This document shows positions 46,122 through 55,344 of a DNA stretch of 64,000 bases, piece by piece. The stretch spans positions 3,363,001 to 3,427,000 of the forward strand of contig NZ_CP107031.2 in NCBI RefSeq assembly GCF_027474845.2, written 5' to 3'. A model generated the notes under the pieces. That model was not told the DNA's origin. It did no database searches and was given only the letters and a program-made list of their open reading frames with translations. A program made the translations under genes and the position numbers. Within the stretch, counting starts at the first letter, position 1, and each line of letters opens with the position of its first letter. This DNA is from Maribacter aestuarii (GTDB lineage Bacteria > Bacteroidota > Bacteroidia > Flavobacteriales > Flavobacteriaceae).

Positions 46122-46616
46122 ATGAAGAATAGGATTTTTTTGTACTTGTTTATTTTCACAGGGCTCATATGCCTTTATCTATTTGTCAGTAGTGGAAAAA
46201 TGGCAGAAGCCAATTATACCACTATTCAAAAATTAAAGGAAGAGGTTAAGTCGCTAAACGATTCACTTCAAGATGCTCGACTCAAAGTATTGGAAATGCA
46301 ATATTTTTCGCTGGAGAACAATGACGATGCCTTGGCTTACTATGACCACTTAGAAATTAAAAACCCTTCAGCCTATATTTCGGATAAGCTTTTGGAAACC
46401 AATGAATCTAAAGGTGACAACCCACTCGTGCCTTATGAGGGAATGCAAAACGACTTTAAAATCAATAAAATTAAGGTGTTAAACCATAAATGGATTTTAG
46501 CCGATTTTTCGGACGGTAAATACTGGGGAGAATTACTTATCAAATATGAATTAAAGGATGATTTGGGAGTGGATTTCACACTAATTGACCACTTGCTCTA
46601 TACAAGAAGTAATTAG
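46122..46616 (+). CDS. Membrane-anchored small protein of unknown function
   Basis: A 164-aa protein with a single N-terminal helix (IFLYLFIFTGLICLYLFVSSG), a short coiled coil (TIQKLKEEVKSLNDSLQDA) and a compact C-terminal domain rich in beta-strands (HKWILADFSDGKYWGELLIK). Homologues are often labelled hydrolase without motif support. It is 3 bases after the PhnP-like gene, so cotranscription is likely. Its last 4 bases overlap the convergent esterase gene. Confidence 0.7.
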   Translation: MKNRIFLYLFIFTGLICLYLFVSSGKMAEANYTTIQKLKEEVKSLNDSLQDARLKVLEMQYFSLENNDDALAYYDHLEIKNPSAYISDKLLETNESKGDNPLVPYEGMQNDFKINKIKVLNHKWILADFSDGKYWGELLIKYELKDDLGVDFTLIDHLLYTRSN

Positions 46617-47272
46617 ATTTTTTCCTGTAACCAGCGTTGAAGGGAATAGAAATTCTGTGGTGCAACTCCATGTCCAGCAGGGAACTCTTGGTATGAATGG
46701 CTTATACCAAGTTTTTTGAGAAACGTTGGGGCCCGCTGTGCCCATTCAACGGGAATCACCTGGTCTACTTGACCGTGTGAAATATATATTTGAAGTGAGC
46801 TGAAATCCTTTTTCTCAAATCCATCCACTAAAATCTTTTCATTGATATAACCACTAAGGGCTACTACATTCTTTACTTTCTCCGGATAGGATAGCGCCAC
46901 CGCATAACTTAATATTGTACCCTGACTAAAACCTAGCAGGTTAATATTTTCCTTGTCCAAATAATAGGCATCGCAGGATTCATCCATAAATTTCACGATT
47001 TTTTCTCTAGAATCTATAGCCTGTTCGTCATCGCTCCATTTGCCATAATCGGCATCAAAATTAATGGCATACCAAGCATACCCCATAGACTGCAATGCAT
47101 AGGGAGCCCTCAAGGATATAATGCAAAATGCTGCAGGCAACTCAGCCGCAAAAGAAAAAAGGTCATCCTCGTTGCTACCGTATCCATGTAGCATGAAAAG
47201 AACCGGAGGCTTTTTGTCCGTGATGTTGGATGGACGAACAATATGTTCTAGGGAGAGTGGGGCAGTGGTCAT
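46613..47272 (-). CDS. Alpha/beta-hydrolase (phospholipase/carboxylesterase family)
   Basis: A 219-aa serine hydrolase. The nucleophile elbow is LLGFSQGTIL; the catalytic Asp is in HGQVDQVIPVEWA and the His in EFPAGHGVAPQN. The early MLHGYGSNEDD is the oxyanion-hole loop. The start at 47272 (MTTAPLSLEHI) matches the family; upstream codons overlap the preceding gene. It is the last gene in a run with the DUF4870-like protein and degenerate dihydroorotase. Substrate unknown. Confidence 0.88.
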   Translation of the reverse strand: MTTAPLSLEHIVRPSNITDKKPPVLFMLHGYGSNEDDLFSFAAELPAAFCIISLRAPYALQSMGYAWYAINFDADYGKWSDDEQAIDSREKIVKFMDESCDAYYLDKENINLLGFSQGTILSYAVALSYPEKVKNVVALSGYINEKILVDGFEKKDFSSLQIYISHGQVDQVIPVEWAQRAPTFLKKLGISHSYQEFPAGHGVAPQNFYSLQRWLQEKI

Positions 47273-47279
47273 ATTTCGT

Positions 47280-47606
47280 TTATTGAATAAAGGTGAACCA
47301 TTTTTGAAAATAAGGTCCAAGTACGGGTACTGACTGTTCCTTATTGCTAAGGGCGCCTAGAAAACCATATATCCATAATACAAAGTAAAAAATGTAGAGG
47401 CCATAAAAGGCATATTCATTAAACCATTGGCTTAAAAACAAGGCGAATCCTATAAAAACAATGTGTAGGCCGAATGCCTGCCTTGTATGGAAACGCGCAA
47501 ATGCATATTTGGGTTCGGCGTTCATGGAAATGGCAATCAATGCCCCGACAATAGTAAAATAAGCTACAATGGCAGTCGTTTTTCCTTCCAGGTCTCTTTC
47601 CTTCAT
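47280..47606 (-). CDS. DUF4870-like small membrane protein
   Basis: A 108-aa protein. ATG 47606 is chosen over a GTG one codon earlier. Three predicted helices (about 10-28, 45-62 and 68-86) with HTRQAFGLHIVFIGFAL between the first two resemble the DUF4870/YtxH-like inner-membrane families. It starts 3 bases after the dihydroorotase stop and ends 7 bases before the esterase, so it belongs to that operon. Function unknown. Confidence 0.75.
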   Translation of the reverse strand: MKERDLEGKTTAIVAYFTIVGALIAISMNAEPKYAFARFHTRQAFGLHIVFIGFALFLSQWFNEYAFYGLYIFYFVLWIYGFLGALSNKEQSVPVLGPYFQKWFTFIQ

Positions 47607-47609
47607 CAC

Positions 47610-48869
47610 TTAAAAATTAAGTACTGCACTATTGTTAGCTAGACTACCGAGCACCTTTCCTTTTAAGGACCTGCCCAAGAAAAGACTATTCTTTGAAGTG
47701 CTGCTGATATCATCTTCGGAAAATTGATATTCAGCAGAGGGGTCGAAGAGGGTTAACGAGGCTTTTTCTCCTTCTTTCAAAAAGGATTCTTCCAAATCAA
47801 ATGATGATCTTCCCTTCGTTAACAAGGCTATGGTTTTTTCAAGGTCCAACACCGTATTTAACGCTCCGAACATGCTTTCCAAGCCGATAGTCCCATATTC
47901 GGCATTATCAAACTCCACTTGTTTAAGTTCAATGTTCAAAGGTCTATGGTCGGAGGTAACGAAATCTATTGTTCCGTTCGTCAATCCCTTTATAAGTTCC
48001 TTGGTATCTGAACCTGTTCGTAGCGGTGGTAAAACCTTGTAGCTGGTATCAAAATTTTCTAACACATGGTCTTCAAGCACTAAATTGTGAACTGCTACGC
48101 TACAAGTAACCTGCAACCCTTTCTTTTTGGCATCAGCGATAAGCTTCACCGATTTTGCCGAGGAGATAGTCGGGATATGTAATTTTCCGCCGGTATATTC
48201 CAATATGTTCAAATCTCGGGCCACTTGAATATCTTCGGCTAAAGCTGGGATTCCTTTTAAACCTAATTTTGTACTGACAACACCCTCGTTCACGATTCCC
48301 TTTCCAGTAATATTTTTATCCAACGGGAATGAGAATACGGTTCCTTCAAAATTATCCGCATATTGCAGGGCAATTTTGAGAAGGTTGGAGTTGTGGACTG
48401 CTACCTTGTAATCATAAAACCCCACTGCCCCGGCATTTTTCATGTCGTACATTTCTGCTAAAGACTCTCCTTCACCCTTTACCGTAAGACTGCCTATTGG
48501 GTGCAATCTAGTCAATGCCCCTTTAGCGGCATTCCTTAGAAAAATAATGTCCGAACTACTATCTGGAACAGGGTAACTTGTAGGGTTGAGCAATACATCG
48601 GTAAAACCGCTTTTGGCAGCAACTTGTAAACCATTTTTTATGGTCTCGCGTTCCTCGTAACCTGGTTCTCCGAAACTAACTCCGGTATCAAACCAACCGA
48701 CGGACACATGGAGATTTTTATGGGATATTACCTTCGTTTTAGTTGAGGGGTCTATAGTCTGTGCAATTTTATCGATTACACCATTTTTGATTAATATATC
48801 CCGCTTTTTAAGGTGAATATCTTTGGTAGAGGCATTTACAATTTTAACCGATTTTAGGAGTATATTCAT
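47610..48869 (-). CDS. Dihydroorotase-like protein, probably non-catalytic
   Basis: A 419-aa amidohydrolase-fold protein of the PyrC type I group. The usual metal motif near residue 60, DxHxHLREPG, here reads FDTGVSFGEPGYE, so both His ligands are lost. The later AVHN and TSDHRP segments keep only part of the site. The fold and length are otherwise normal. Such PyrC-like proteins, lacking zinc ligands, pair with aspartate transcarbamoylase in some bacteria. An active dihydroorotase should exist elsewhere. It lies in an operon with the BatA-like gene upstream. Confidence 0.85.
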   Translation of the reverse strand: MNILLKSVKIVNASTKDIHLKKRDILIKNGVIDKIAQTIDPSTKTKVISHKNLHVSVGWFDTGVSFGEPGYEERETIKNGLQVAAKSGFTDVLLNPTSYPVPDSSSDIIFLRNAAKGALTRLHPIGSLTVKGEGESLAEMYDMKNAGAVGFYDYKVAVHNSNLLKIALQYADNFEGTVFSFPLDKNITGKGIVNEGVVSTKLGLKGIPALAEDIQVARDLNILEYTGGKLHIPTISSAKSVKLIADAKKKGLQVTCSVAVHNLVLEDHVLENFDTSYKVLPPLRTGSDTKELIKGLTNGTIDFVTSDHRPLNIELKQVEFDNAEYGTIGLESMFGALNTVLDLEKTIALLTKGRSSFDLEESFLKEGEKASLTLFDPSAEYQFSEDDISSTSKNSLFLGRSLKGKVLGSLANNSAVLNF

Positions 48870-48896
48870 TTGCCTACGTACTTGTTCTTAGTCTAA

Positions 48897-50819
48897 TTAC
48901 TTAAAAAATCGTTGCAAAAGTGTTTCAATCAAAACGAACAGCAATGCTAAAATAGCAAACCATTTCCAAAATTCGTTTACCATACTGGCTTTTTGCCTTT
49001 CCTCGAAAAAATCGGAAACAGATTCTTGTAAACTTACACCCTCAATTTGCGATATATCCAAATAATTCAAAACACTTTCTTTTCTGTCATAATTAAAACT
49101 GATATTCCTTAGAAATTTGTCGTTGCTACTAATAGAGTAAATACCATGACTTGTGGGATTTTCCTCAAATGACAAACTAACCTTTTTAGGAAGTAAACGC
49201 TGTTGCGGAATAAACTCTTTATCCCCTTTAGATACCTTTAAGGTATTGTCCTTTGGTAAAACAACCGGAATATCTATTTCTTCTCCCGCTCCTAAAATCG
49301 CATATAATTGAGGGAGTTTTAAACTGATTACCGCCATATTGTAAAAAGTTGGTACTATTAAAGGAGAATTTTTGAAAGTAGAATTCTCGCTGGTGAGGGA
49401 TGCGCTGAAAAAATAGGTATTGTTTGTTCCTATTAGAAATGGGGCCTGGTTCTGTAATAAAAGTGCGGATGGAGCAGTAGAGCTTACCGTGTAATAACTG
49501 GATACTTTTGGATACTGAAAATTGGAGACGTTCTTCTCAAAAACATTTTGGAAAATTGGATGTCTGAACGCGACTTGCGAAATATTTACTTCCTGATTTA
49601 CATTTTCCAAATATGTAACGTTCGCATATCTTGAAGTAAAACTATTATACGAATTAATGTTGATGTTAGTACTGGGAATAATTGCCAGACTTCCACCCTC
49701 AGTAGTAAAAGATGTTAACGCCGTTGCTAATGCTGTTGGAATGGACTCTAGTTCGTTTAGAATAATTAGGTTTTGTGACTCAATGATTCCATAATTTAAT
49801 TGGTTTAAGTTGAAGTTAGAATAGACGAATTCGTCACCATTGTACAAACGTTTTAAATAAGAATTATCTACGGAACCTATGGAAAGCACCTTAATTCTGT
49901 CCTTCTCGCCAATATTGAAATAGAATTCATTATCGTAGGCTAGACCGGTGTCGGAGATGACCAACTTACCATTGATGGATTGATTTGCGGGTATTGAAAA
50001 ATTGACCTGTGCGTTGTTGTTTTTATCGAATTTAGCGGAGGTCTTCGCAATCAATTTATTTTCGTTATATAGTGAAACCGGTATAGTTTCCATGATCGAG
50101 CTACTAGAGATATTTGCAACAAGTTCAATAGTTTCTTGATTCATTTTCCCCAAGTATATAGTATCGATTGATGCGTTCTGCAACTCCTCTCCTCCGGGCT
50201 TAATAAGGTAGATTGACGTATCCTTGTCGGTTGAATTGCTTAGCGACCCCATTCGATCTTGAAAATCCGAAATTATGATAAGATTCTTCTGGGTACTGGC
50301 GTCCGAACTGTGGTACGTTTTGCCCCTTAAAATTATTTCCTCCAAGGTCAGTTGAGTAGTACTTGCCGATAACTCCAAAAGGGAATTTTGAATGTCCTTG
50401 ATTTCTACATTTTCGAACACATCATCGTTGGTGAATAAGGTGAAAATTTGCTCTTCTGGAATATTCTTTAAGAAATCTTGAACCGTGTTCTGCAATAAAG
50501 TACCGTTTTCACTTACGGCCTGCATACTGAAAGAATTATCCAAGTAAAATACATTTTCCTTTGGCTGTAAGGCTAAATCGTTTGCACTAAAAGGTTGAGC
50601 AAAGGCCAAAACCAATCCAGCCAACAGGCCCAATCTTGTAAATAGTATAAGCCATTTTTTTATGGTGCTACTTTTTCGTGATTCCGAAACTACCTTTTTT
50701 AGCAATTTCACATTTGTGAAGGGCGTTTTTTTGAATCTACGGAGCTGGAATAGGTGAATTATTATGGGAATCAGTAGAAGAAGAAGGGCCCAAAGAATTT
50801 CTGGATATTTAAACTGCAT
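48897..50819 (-). CDS. BatA-like protein with von Willebrand A-type domain
   Basis: A 640-aa inner-membrane protein. ATG 50819 (MQFKYPEILWALLLLLIPII) gives the BatA N-terminal hairpin of two helices that defines the aerotolerance regulator N domain. A vWA-like domain follows with a metal-site motif YLDNSFSM (D-x-S-x-S), then a long periplasmic beta-rich region and a C-terminal helix (WFAILALLFVLIETLLQRFF). It resembles the third, large member of bat-type systems but no batB/batC or MoxR gene is nearby. Role unknown. Confidence 0.85.
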   Translation of the reverse strand: MQFKYPEILWALLLLLIPIIIHLFQLRRFKKTPFTNVKLLKKVVSESRKSSTIKKWLILFTRLGLLAGLVLAFAQPFSANDLALQPKENVFYLDNSFSMQAVSENGTLLQNTVQDFLKNIPEEQIFTLFTNDDVFENVEIKDIQNSLLELSASTTQLTLEEIILRGKTYHSSDASTQKNLIIISDFQDRMGSLSNSTDKDTSIYLIKPGGEELQNASIDTIYLGKMNQETIELVANISSSSIMETIPVSLYNENKLIAKTSAKFDKNNNAQVNFSIPANQSINGKLVISDTGLAYDNEFYFNIGEKDRIKVLSIGSVDNSYLKRLYNGDEFVYSNFNLNQLNYGIIESQNLIILNELESIPTALATALTSFTTEGGSLAIIPSTNININSYNSFTSRYANVTYLENVNQEVNISQVAFRHPIFQNVFEKNVSNFQYPKVSSYYTVSSTAPSALLLQNQAPFLIGTNNTYFFSASLTSENSTFKNSPLIVPTFYNMAVISLKLPQLYAILGAGEEIDIPVVLPKDNTLKVSKGDKEFIPQQRLLPKKVSLSFEENPTSHGIYSISSNDKFLRNISFNYDRKESVLNYLDISQIEGVSLQESVSDFFEERQKASMVNEFWKWFAILALLFVLIETLLQRFFK

Positions 50820-50922
50820 TCCTATTTTTGATTGTGTAAAGTTAAACAATTCAACTCTCAAAGTTCAAGGTTTAAAATCAAATGTTCCTTAAATTATGAA
50901 CCTATTTTGAGGTAGGAGATAC

Positions 50923-51933
50923 TCAACAAAAGAAAAAATAATCTTCCATATTTTTTTTGTTAAGTGTCATAAAATAGTCCCTAATTTGTTCTTGTGCTTT
51001 GCTATTGGCCACTGTAACGATAGTCTGCGGATTTTCAAGTTTTTTTAGTGCATTGAAGTGGTACAACTTTTGTCCATAGATTTCTTTTCCTATTTTATTC
51101 GGGTTGTCACAAATCCAATGAAAGTGTATGTCTTTTTTTACAAGTAGTTTAGCTATGGTTTTACCCTTATTACCTGCTCCCCACAAAGTCAATGGTCGCT
51201 TGGGATTCCAGTCTAGTTTTAAAAAATAATGGAGTTTTATATCTAAAAAATAGTTCTGCGCATAGTGTTCACTCGTACGGGATGTCCGGGTTTCGTAATC
51301 TCGCCAATAGAGTAATACTCCATCGCATGGTATACAGGTTAAATTGTTTTCGTAAAACCGGAACGCAAGGTCATAGTCCTCTGGATATCGGTCGGATTGG
51401 AATGCTCCACAACGTTCAAAATCTTCTCTTTGTATCATCCAACAAGGTGAGGGGATAACACATTCCTTATATATTTCTGAGAAGTTATTGCCTTTACATG
51501 TGAGTTTGTTGAGCCATTTCTCATAGCGGTCATATCCGTTACTGATTCCCCTGGCAGAAAAGTATTTTACTTGACCTATAGCCAAATGGCCTTTTCCGCG
51601 TTCCTTAAGGGCGGCAACCATGTGTTCCAAACGTTGGGATGCCATTAAGTCATCGGAATCCATTCTTGTTACGAATTCGCCATGGCTCAATTCATAGGCT
51701 GTTCTTAAAGCTTCAATTATTCCTGTTCCCCTATTGTTTAGAACCTGTATGCGCTCATCTTTTATTGCATAATCCTGCATGATTTCCAGACTGTCGTCTG
51801 TAGAACCGTCATCCACGGCAATAATTTCCCACTGAGAAAGAGTTTGCTCCATAATGGAATTAATGCACTCTGGTAGATACGGAGCTGTATTTTTAAATGG
51901 AATTAAAATACTTACCTGTGGTTGACCCATCAT
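50923..51933 (-). CDS. Glycosyltransferase family 2 with C-terminal Rossmann-like extension
   Basis: A 336-aa GT-A enzyme. The donor site is at the N-terminus (VSILIPFKNTAPYLPECINS, AVDDGSTDDS) with the metal-binding DxD in TRMDSDDLM. After about residue 240 comes an extra GAGNKGKTIAKLLVKK segment, a Gly-rich Rossmann-like turn not needed for a plain GT2. It probably transfers a sugar to a lipid or protein acceptor in the cytoplasm. ATG 51933 or the next ATG (51930) may be used. Confidence 0.82.
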   Translation of the reverse strand: MMGQPQVSILIPFKNTAPYLPECINSIMEQTLSQWEIIAVDDGSTDDSLEIMQDYAIKDERIQVLNNRGTGIIEALRTAYELSHGEFVTRMDSDDLMASQRLEHMVAALKERGKGHLAIGQVKYFSARGISNGYDRYEKWLNKLTCKGNNFSEIYKECVIPSPCWMIQREDFERCGAFQSDRYPEDYDLAFRFYENNLTCIPCDGVLLYWRDYETRTSRTSEHYAQNYFLDIKLHYFLKLDWNPKRPLTLWGAGNKGKTIAKLLVKKDIHFHWICDNPNKIGKEIYGQKLYHFNALKKLENPQTIVTVANSKAQEQIRDYFMTLNKKNMEDYFFFC

Positions 51934-52061
51934 TGTATTTTTGAATCTGAAAAATTACTAGGTATTTACTTAAAGAACAATGTTTAGTGGGAATTAGTTT
52001 CATAGATTATTCTTCACGAATTAATTTAAGTAAAACTCTTTAATACATAGAAAATCCTTTC

Positions 52062-52069
52062 TATATTTG
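52062..52069 (+). promoter_or_regulatory. Bacteroidota -7 element for tRNA-Ser
   Basis: TATATTTG, 11 bases before the tRNA. The -33 region (TCTT) is weak. Confidence 0.5.
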
Positions 52070-52080
52070 CACCCGCGTTA

Positions 52081-52165
52081 GGAGAAATGGCAGAGTGGTC
52101 GAATGCGGCAGTCTTGAAAACTGTTGAGGGTCACACCTCCGGGGGTTCGAATCCCTCTTTCTCCG
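52081..52165 (+). tRNA. tRNA-Ser(UGA)
   Basis: An 85-nt tRNA with a long variable arm, as expected for serine. The acceptor stem pairs GGAGAAA with TTTCTCC; discriminator G at 52165. The anticodon loop is CTTGAAA with TGA at positions 34-36, reading UCA and related codons. The T-arm has GTTCGAATC. The 3' CCA is not encoded. Confidence 0.95.
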
Positions 52166-52173
52166 CATATGTT

Positions 52174-52205
52174 TAAACCCGATTTCTATCAGAAATCGGG
52201 TTTTC
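52174..52205. terminator. Terminator after tRNA-Ser
   Basis: AAACCCGATTTCT-atc-AGAAATCGGGTTTT, 13 pairs with T-rich flank; lies between the tRNA and the convergent hybrid regulator gene. Confidence 0.85.
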
Positions 52206-52251
52206 ATTTATTTATTTTTTTGCTGACAATAATGGCCGTTACTCCAGAATT

Positions 52252-55104
52252 TCAAGATACTTCAACCTTGCTGGGCAAAACGCCAAATTTCTCCTTAAAG
52301 CTTTTGGTGAAATACGACATATTGGTATATCCTACTGAATAGGCAACCTCCGACACCGAACCTACATTTTGGGAAAGCATAGTTTTTGCTGTGTTCAGCC
52401 GAATTTCGTTGACCAATTGCCCTGCACTTTTATTGGTCAAAGCTTTCAACTTCCGATGCAATTGCGCCCTGCTAAAGCCGACTTTTGAGGCGATGTCTTC
52501 TACGGATAGCAGCTCATTGTCGATATTCTCTTTGATAAACTTCACCACTTTCTGTAAAAATTTATCATCTACCGAGCTAAGGTTCAAATCGGGAATAGTA
52601 CTTAAATCAAGGGATTTAAAATGCTCCCAAATCTTCTTACGGGCCTCGACTAAGTTTTTTGTGCGCAACAGCAGTTCATCGGCATCAAAAGGTTTGGTCA
52701 GGTAGGCATCGGCTCCTTGGGTCAAACCGGCCATTTTGTTAGATTGCCCGGCTTTGGCAGTCAAAAGCATCACGGGTATATGGCTCGTCTTTATGTTGTT
52801 TTTTAAAACACTGCAAAGCTCGTATCCGTCCTTTTTGGGCATCATCACATCACTGATGACCAAATCAGGAATATGCTCAAAGGCCATACGCTCACCTTGA
52901 AGGCCATCATTGGCAGTGATTACCTTGTATTGGACAGTTAAAATTTCAGCAATAAAGTTTTGCAGGTCAGGATTGTCCTCCACCAATAATACCACCTCTT
53001 CATGAGAAAGTTGAGGTTTGGTTTTTCCATTGACAACCTCAGTAGGACTAATAGAAGATTCCTCAACTTTTTGTAGCAGGGCAGGCTCCTTATCCAAGTG
53101 AATGGCCTCGGGCAAATCTTTCAAAGTGATGGGAAGCCGCACCTTGAAGATGGTTCCCCGTCCTTTCTCACTATGTACGTTGATTTGACCATTGTGCATG
53201 GCCACCAATTCTTTCGTAAGTGCCAGCCCGATACCTGAGCCTTTGGCTTCCGTACCTTCTACCCTGTAAAAGCGGTCAAAAATACGGTCGATTTCCTTTT
53301 TGTGCATACCATTGCCCGTATCACTGATTTCTAACGAGAGATTCTTATTGGTAAGGTTAACGTTCACACTTACCGCTCCTCCCTGTGGAGTATATTTAAA
53401 GGCATTGGATAAGAGGTTGTTCACAATTTTTTCTAGCTTGTCTTGGTCGTAGTAAGCATCCTCAAATTCTCCTGAAAAATGGGTATTCAAACTGATATTC
53501 TTACGTTCCGCCATACTTTCAAAAGAAAAAATATGGGTGCGAAGAAATTGCGCAAGCCCTCCTTGACTTAATTTTAGGTGAAGATTTCCGTTTTCAATTT
53601 TGGACAAATCCAATAATTGGTCCACAAGCATTTGTAAGCGTACTGTATTCTTTTTGATTACTGTATAAGCCTTTTCCGAAAGCCGTATCGATTTATCCTT
53701 AAATGTTTCCGATTGTTTTTCTGCCTGCTGCAACGGCCCGTAGATTAGGGCTAAGGGCGTTCGAAACTCGTGGCTAATATTGGCAAAAAAGCGGGATTTT
53801 ACCTCGTCTAGGTCTCTCATGCGCTGTATTTCGGCAAGGGAGCGTTCCCCCGCGATTCGTTCGAGTTGATTTTGTTCGTTAATCTTCTGGCTTCGATAGG
53901 ATATGCCAAAGGAATAGATGACAATCTGTAAAAACATACCTGTAGAATAAGGATCTATTCTAAAAGGCGGCTTAATAATGCCCATTGACCATAACGTACC
54001 GATAACAAAAAAAATGCTGGCAATCATTGAGGCTACCCCAAAATAGCGGGCAAATAGGTCTTTTTTAAAGATAAGTATGACGGATAGTATTAGACTTGCT
54101 ATGGCGTAGAGATTAAGAAAGAGGTAGTGCAAACCATGCGGTGCTGTAAAGGAGGTTTCAGGCTTAAAGAACACTACGTAAAATGCAGTGATTATTATTT
54201 CAACAAAGACAATGAAAGCTAGGCCTTTGATGATTTTGTCGAGAATGGGAAATTTTTGTTTCGACCCTATAAATGAACGCCCAAAAAACCAAAAGATAAA
54301 AAATTGCCCGTTTGCGATAAATATCCAGAGAGGATAGCGTAGGGATGAGAGAGACCCAACGATTAGCCCAATGGTCATCGACTGAGTCACCACACAGAAA
54401 AGAAGCCAGAGTGAAAACCAAAAATATACCTGTTCCCTGAGATAAATGAACTGCAAAAAGAAATACAAAAAAATGATAAAGGTGACACCCAACATAAATG
54501 CATTAAATGTTCGGTGATATTGATAGGGTTCATGATAAAAGGATTGTTCCGGACTCCGGGCACTCAGATTAAAATAGGCCGGATAGCCAAAGCCATTGCC
54601 CTGTGCTCTAATAACTAGTGTAACTATGGTATCTGTCGGCAAATCTCCCAAATCGATGCTGTTAAGTACCCAGTGGTTAGCTGTAGTCCGCTCTTTTTTA
54701 GGATACTCGACCCCTGTTTTTTGATGAAATAGCAATCGGCCATAGGCATACCCATAAACATCCACCTTGCCGTTACTTTTAGTCCATGCCGGAGGCCCAA
54801 TCATTATGTCTTCAAAATGGAGCGCCCACCCTTTTAGAGAATCCACCGCCTTTACTTTTAGTTTGCCCCAGTAAGTTAGATTGTTCGTCAATAGTTTCGG
54901 AAGCTGGTCACCAGGGGCATAGGTTAGCGTGTTGTCTTTTAGCAATTGTTCAGGGGACAAGCGATTCGTACTGTCGGCATAGACTCGCAAATAAGGATTC
55001 AAATCATGCACGGGATATTTGGGGTCCAATTCATAGACCTCCTGTCCCGAAAGTATATTCAGGAACAACAATAAGACCACCATATGATATCGATGTGCTT
55101 TCAT
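52252..55104 (-). CDS. Hybrid two-component regulator (DISM-7TM sensor, kinase, receiver, AraC domain)
   Basis: A 950-aa one-protein phosphorelay. From the N-terminus: signal peptide (VVLLLFLNILSG), a periplasmic DISM beta-sandwich (about 25-185), seven membrane helices (about 195-400), a HisKA dimerisation helix with the phospho-acceptor in FANISHEFRTPLA, an ATPase domain (GSGIGLALTKEL), a receiver with the phospho-Asp in LVISDVMMPKKDG, and a C-terminal AraC-type DNA-binding domain (VEDIASKVGFSRAQLHRKLK). It senses a periplasmic ligand, possibly a carbohydrate, and activates genes nearby. It is divergent from the cupin gene. Confidence 0.92.
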   Translation of the reverse strand: MKAHRYHMVVLLLFLNILSGQEVYELDPKYPVHDLNPYLRVYADSTNRLSPEQLLKDNTLTYAPGDQLPKLLTNNLTYWGKLKVKAVDSLKGWALHFEDIMIGPPAWTKSNGKVDVYGYAYGRLLFHQKTGVEYPKKERTTANHWVLNSIDLGDLPTDTIVTLVIRAQGNGFGYPAYFNLSARSPEQSFYHEPYQYHRTFNAFMLGVTFIIFLYFFLQFIYLREQVYFWFSLWLLFCVVTQSMTIGLIVGSLSSLRYPLWIFIANGQFFIFWFFGRSFIGSKQKFPILDKIIKGLAFIVFVEIIITAFYVVFFKPETSFTAPHGLHYLFLNLYAIASLILSVILIFKKDLFARYFGVASMIASIFFVIGTLWSMGIIKPPFRIDPYSTGMFLQIVIYSFGISYRSQKINEQNQLERIAGERSLAEIQRMRDLDEVKSRFFANISHEFRTPLALIYGPLQQAEKQSETFKDKSIRLSEKAYTVIKKNTVRLQMLVDQLLDLSKIENGNLHLKLSQGGLAQFLRTHIFSFESMAERKNISLNTHFSGEFEDAYYDQDKLEKIVNNLLSNAFKYTPQGGAVSVNVNLTNKNLSLEISDTGNGMHKKEIDRIFDRFYRVEGTEAKGSGIGLALTKELVAMHNGQINVHSEKGRGTIFKVRLPITLKDLPEAIHLDKEPALLQKVEESSISPTEVVNGKTKPQLSHEEVVLLVEDNPDLQNFIAEILTVQYKVITANDGLQGERMAFEHIPDLVISDVMMPKKDGYELCSVLKNNIKTSHIPVMLLTAKAGQSNKMAGLTQGADAYLTKPFDADELLLRTKNLVEARKKIWEHFKSLDLSTIPDLNLSSVDDKFLQKVVKFIKENIDNELLSVEDIASKVGFSRAQLHRKLKALTNKSAGQLVNEIRLNTAKTMLSQNVGSVSEVAYSVGYTNMSYFTKSFKEKFGVLPSKVEVS

Positions 55105-55143
55105 CTTACGTGCTAAAAAGATAGTTAAATTTTCGTCCGTGTC

Positions 55144-55166
55144 CTATCGCTTGCTAAGTTCGATAG
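55144..55166. repeat. Inverted repeat CTATCG/CGATAG upstream of regulator and cupin genes
   Basis: CTATCG at 55144-55149 and CGATAG at 55161-55166, 11 bases apart, a possible operator. Confidence 0.4.
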
Positions 55167-55218
55167 TATGTGGCATCGGGTCTAACAGCCATGTTTCACG
55201 CAATAACACATTTGTCTC

Positions 55219-55237
55219 GTTTCAGGGATTCTGAAAC
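55219..55237. repeat. Inverted repeat GTTTCAG/CTGAAAC
   Basis: Perfect 7-base arms at 55219-55225 and 55231-55237 with a 5-base gap, in the divergent interval; a candidate binding site for the AraC-type regulator. Confidence 0.45.
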
Positions 55238-55289
55238 AAAATAGTCAGAACCTGCAACATCTTTGTCATATCGCTTCAATATGGCAACA

Positions 55290-55297
55290 TAGTTTTG
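55290..55297 (+). promoter_or_regulatory. Bacteroidota -7 element for the cupin gene
   Basis: TAGTTTTG, 48 bases before the cupin ATG. TTTG at 55262-55265 lies 24 bases upstream, a little far. Confidence 0.35.
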
Positions 55298-55344
55298 TTC
55301 CAGTCGCAAGTATAATTGCAAAAACATCATAAAAAACAAATACG

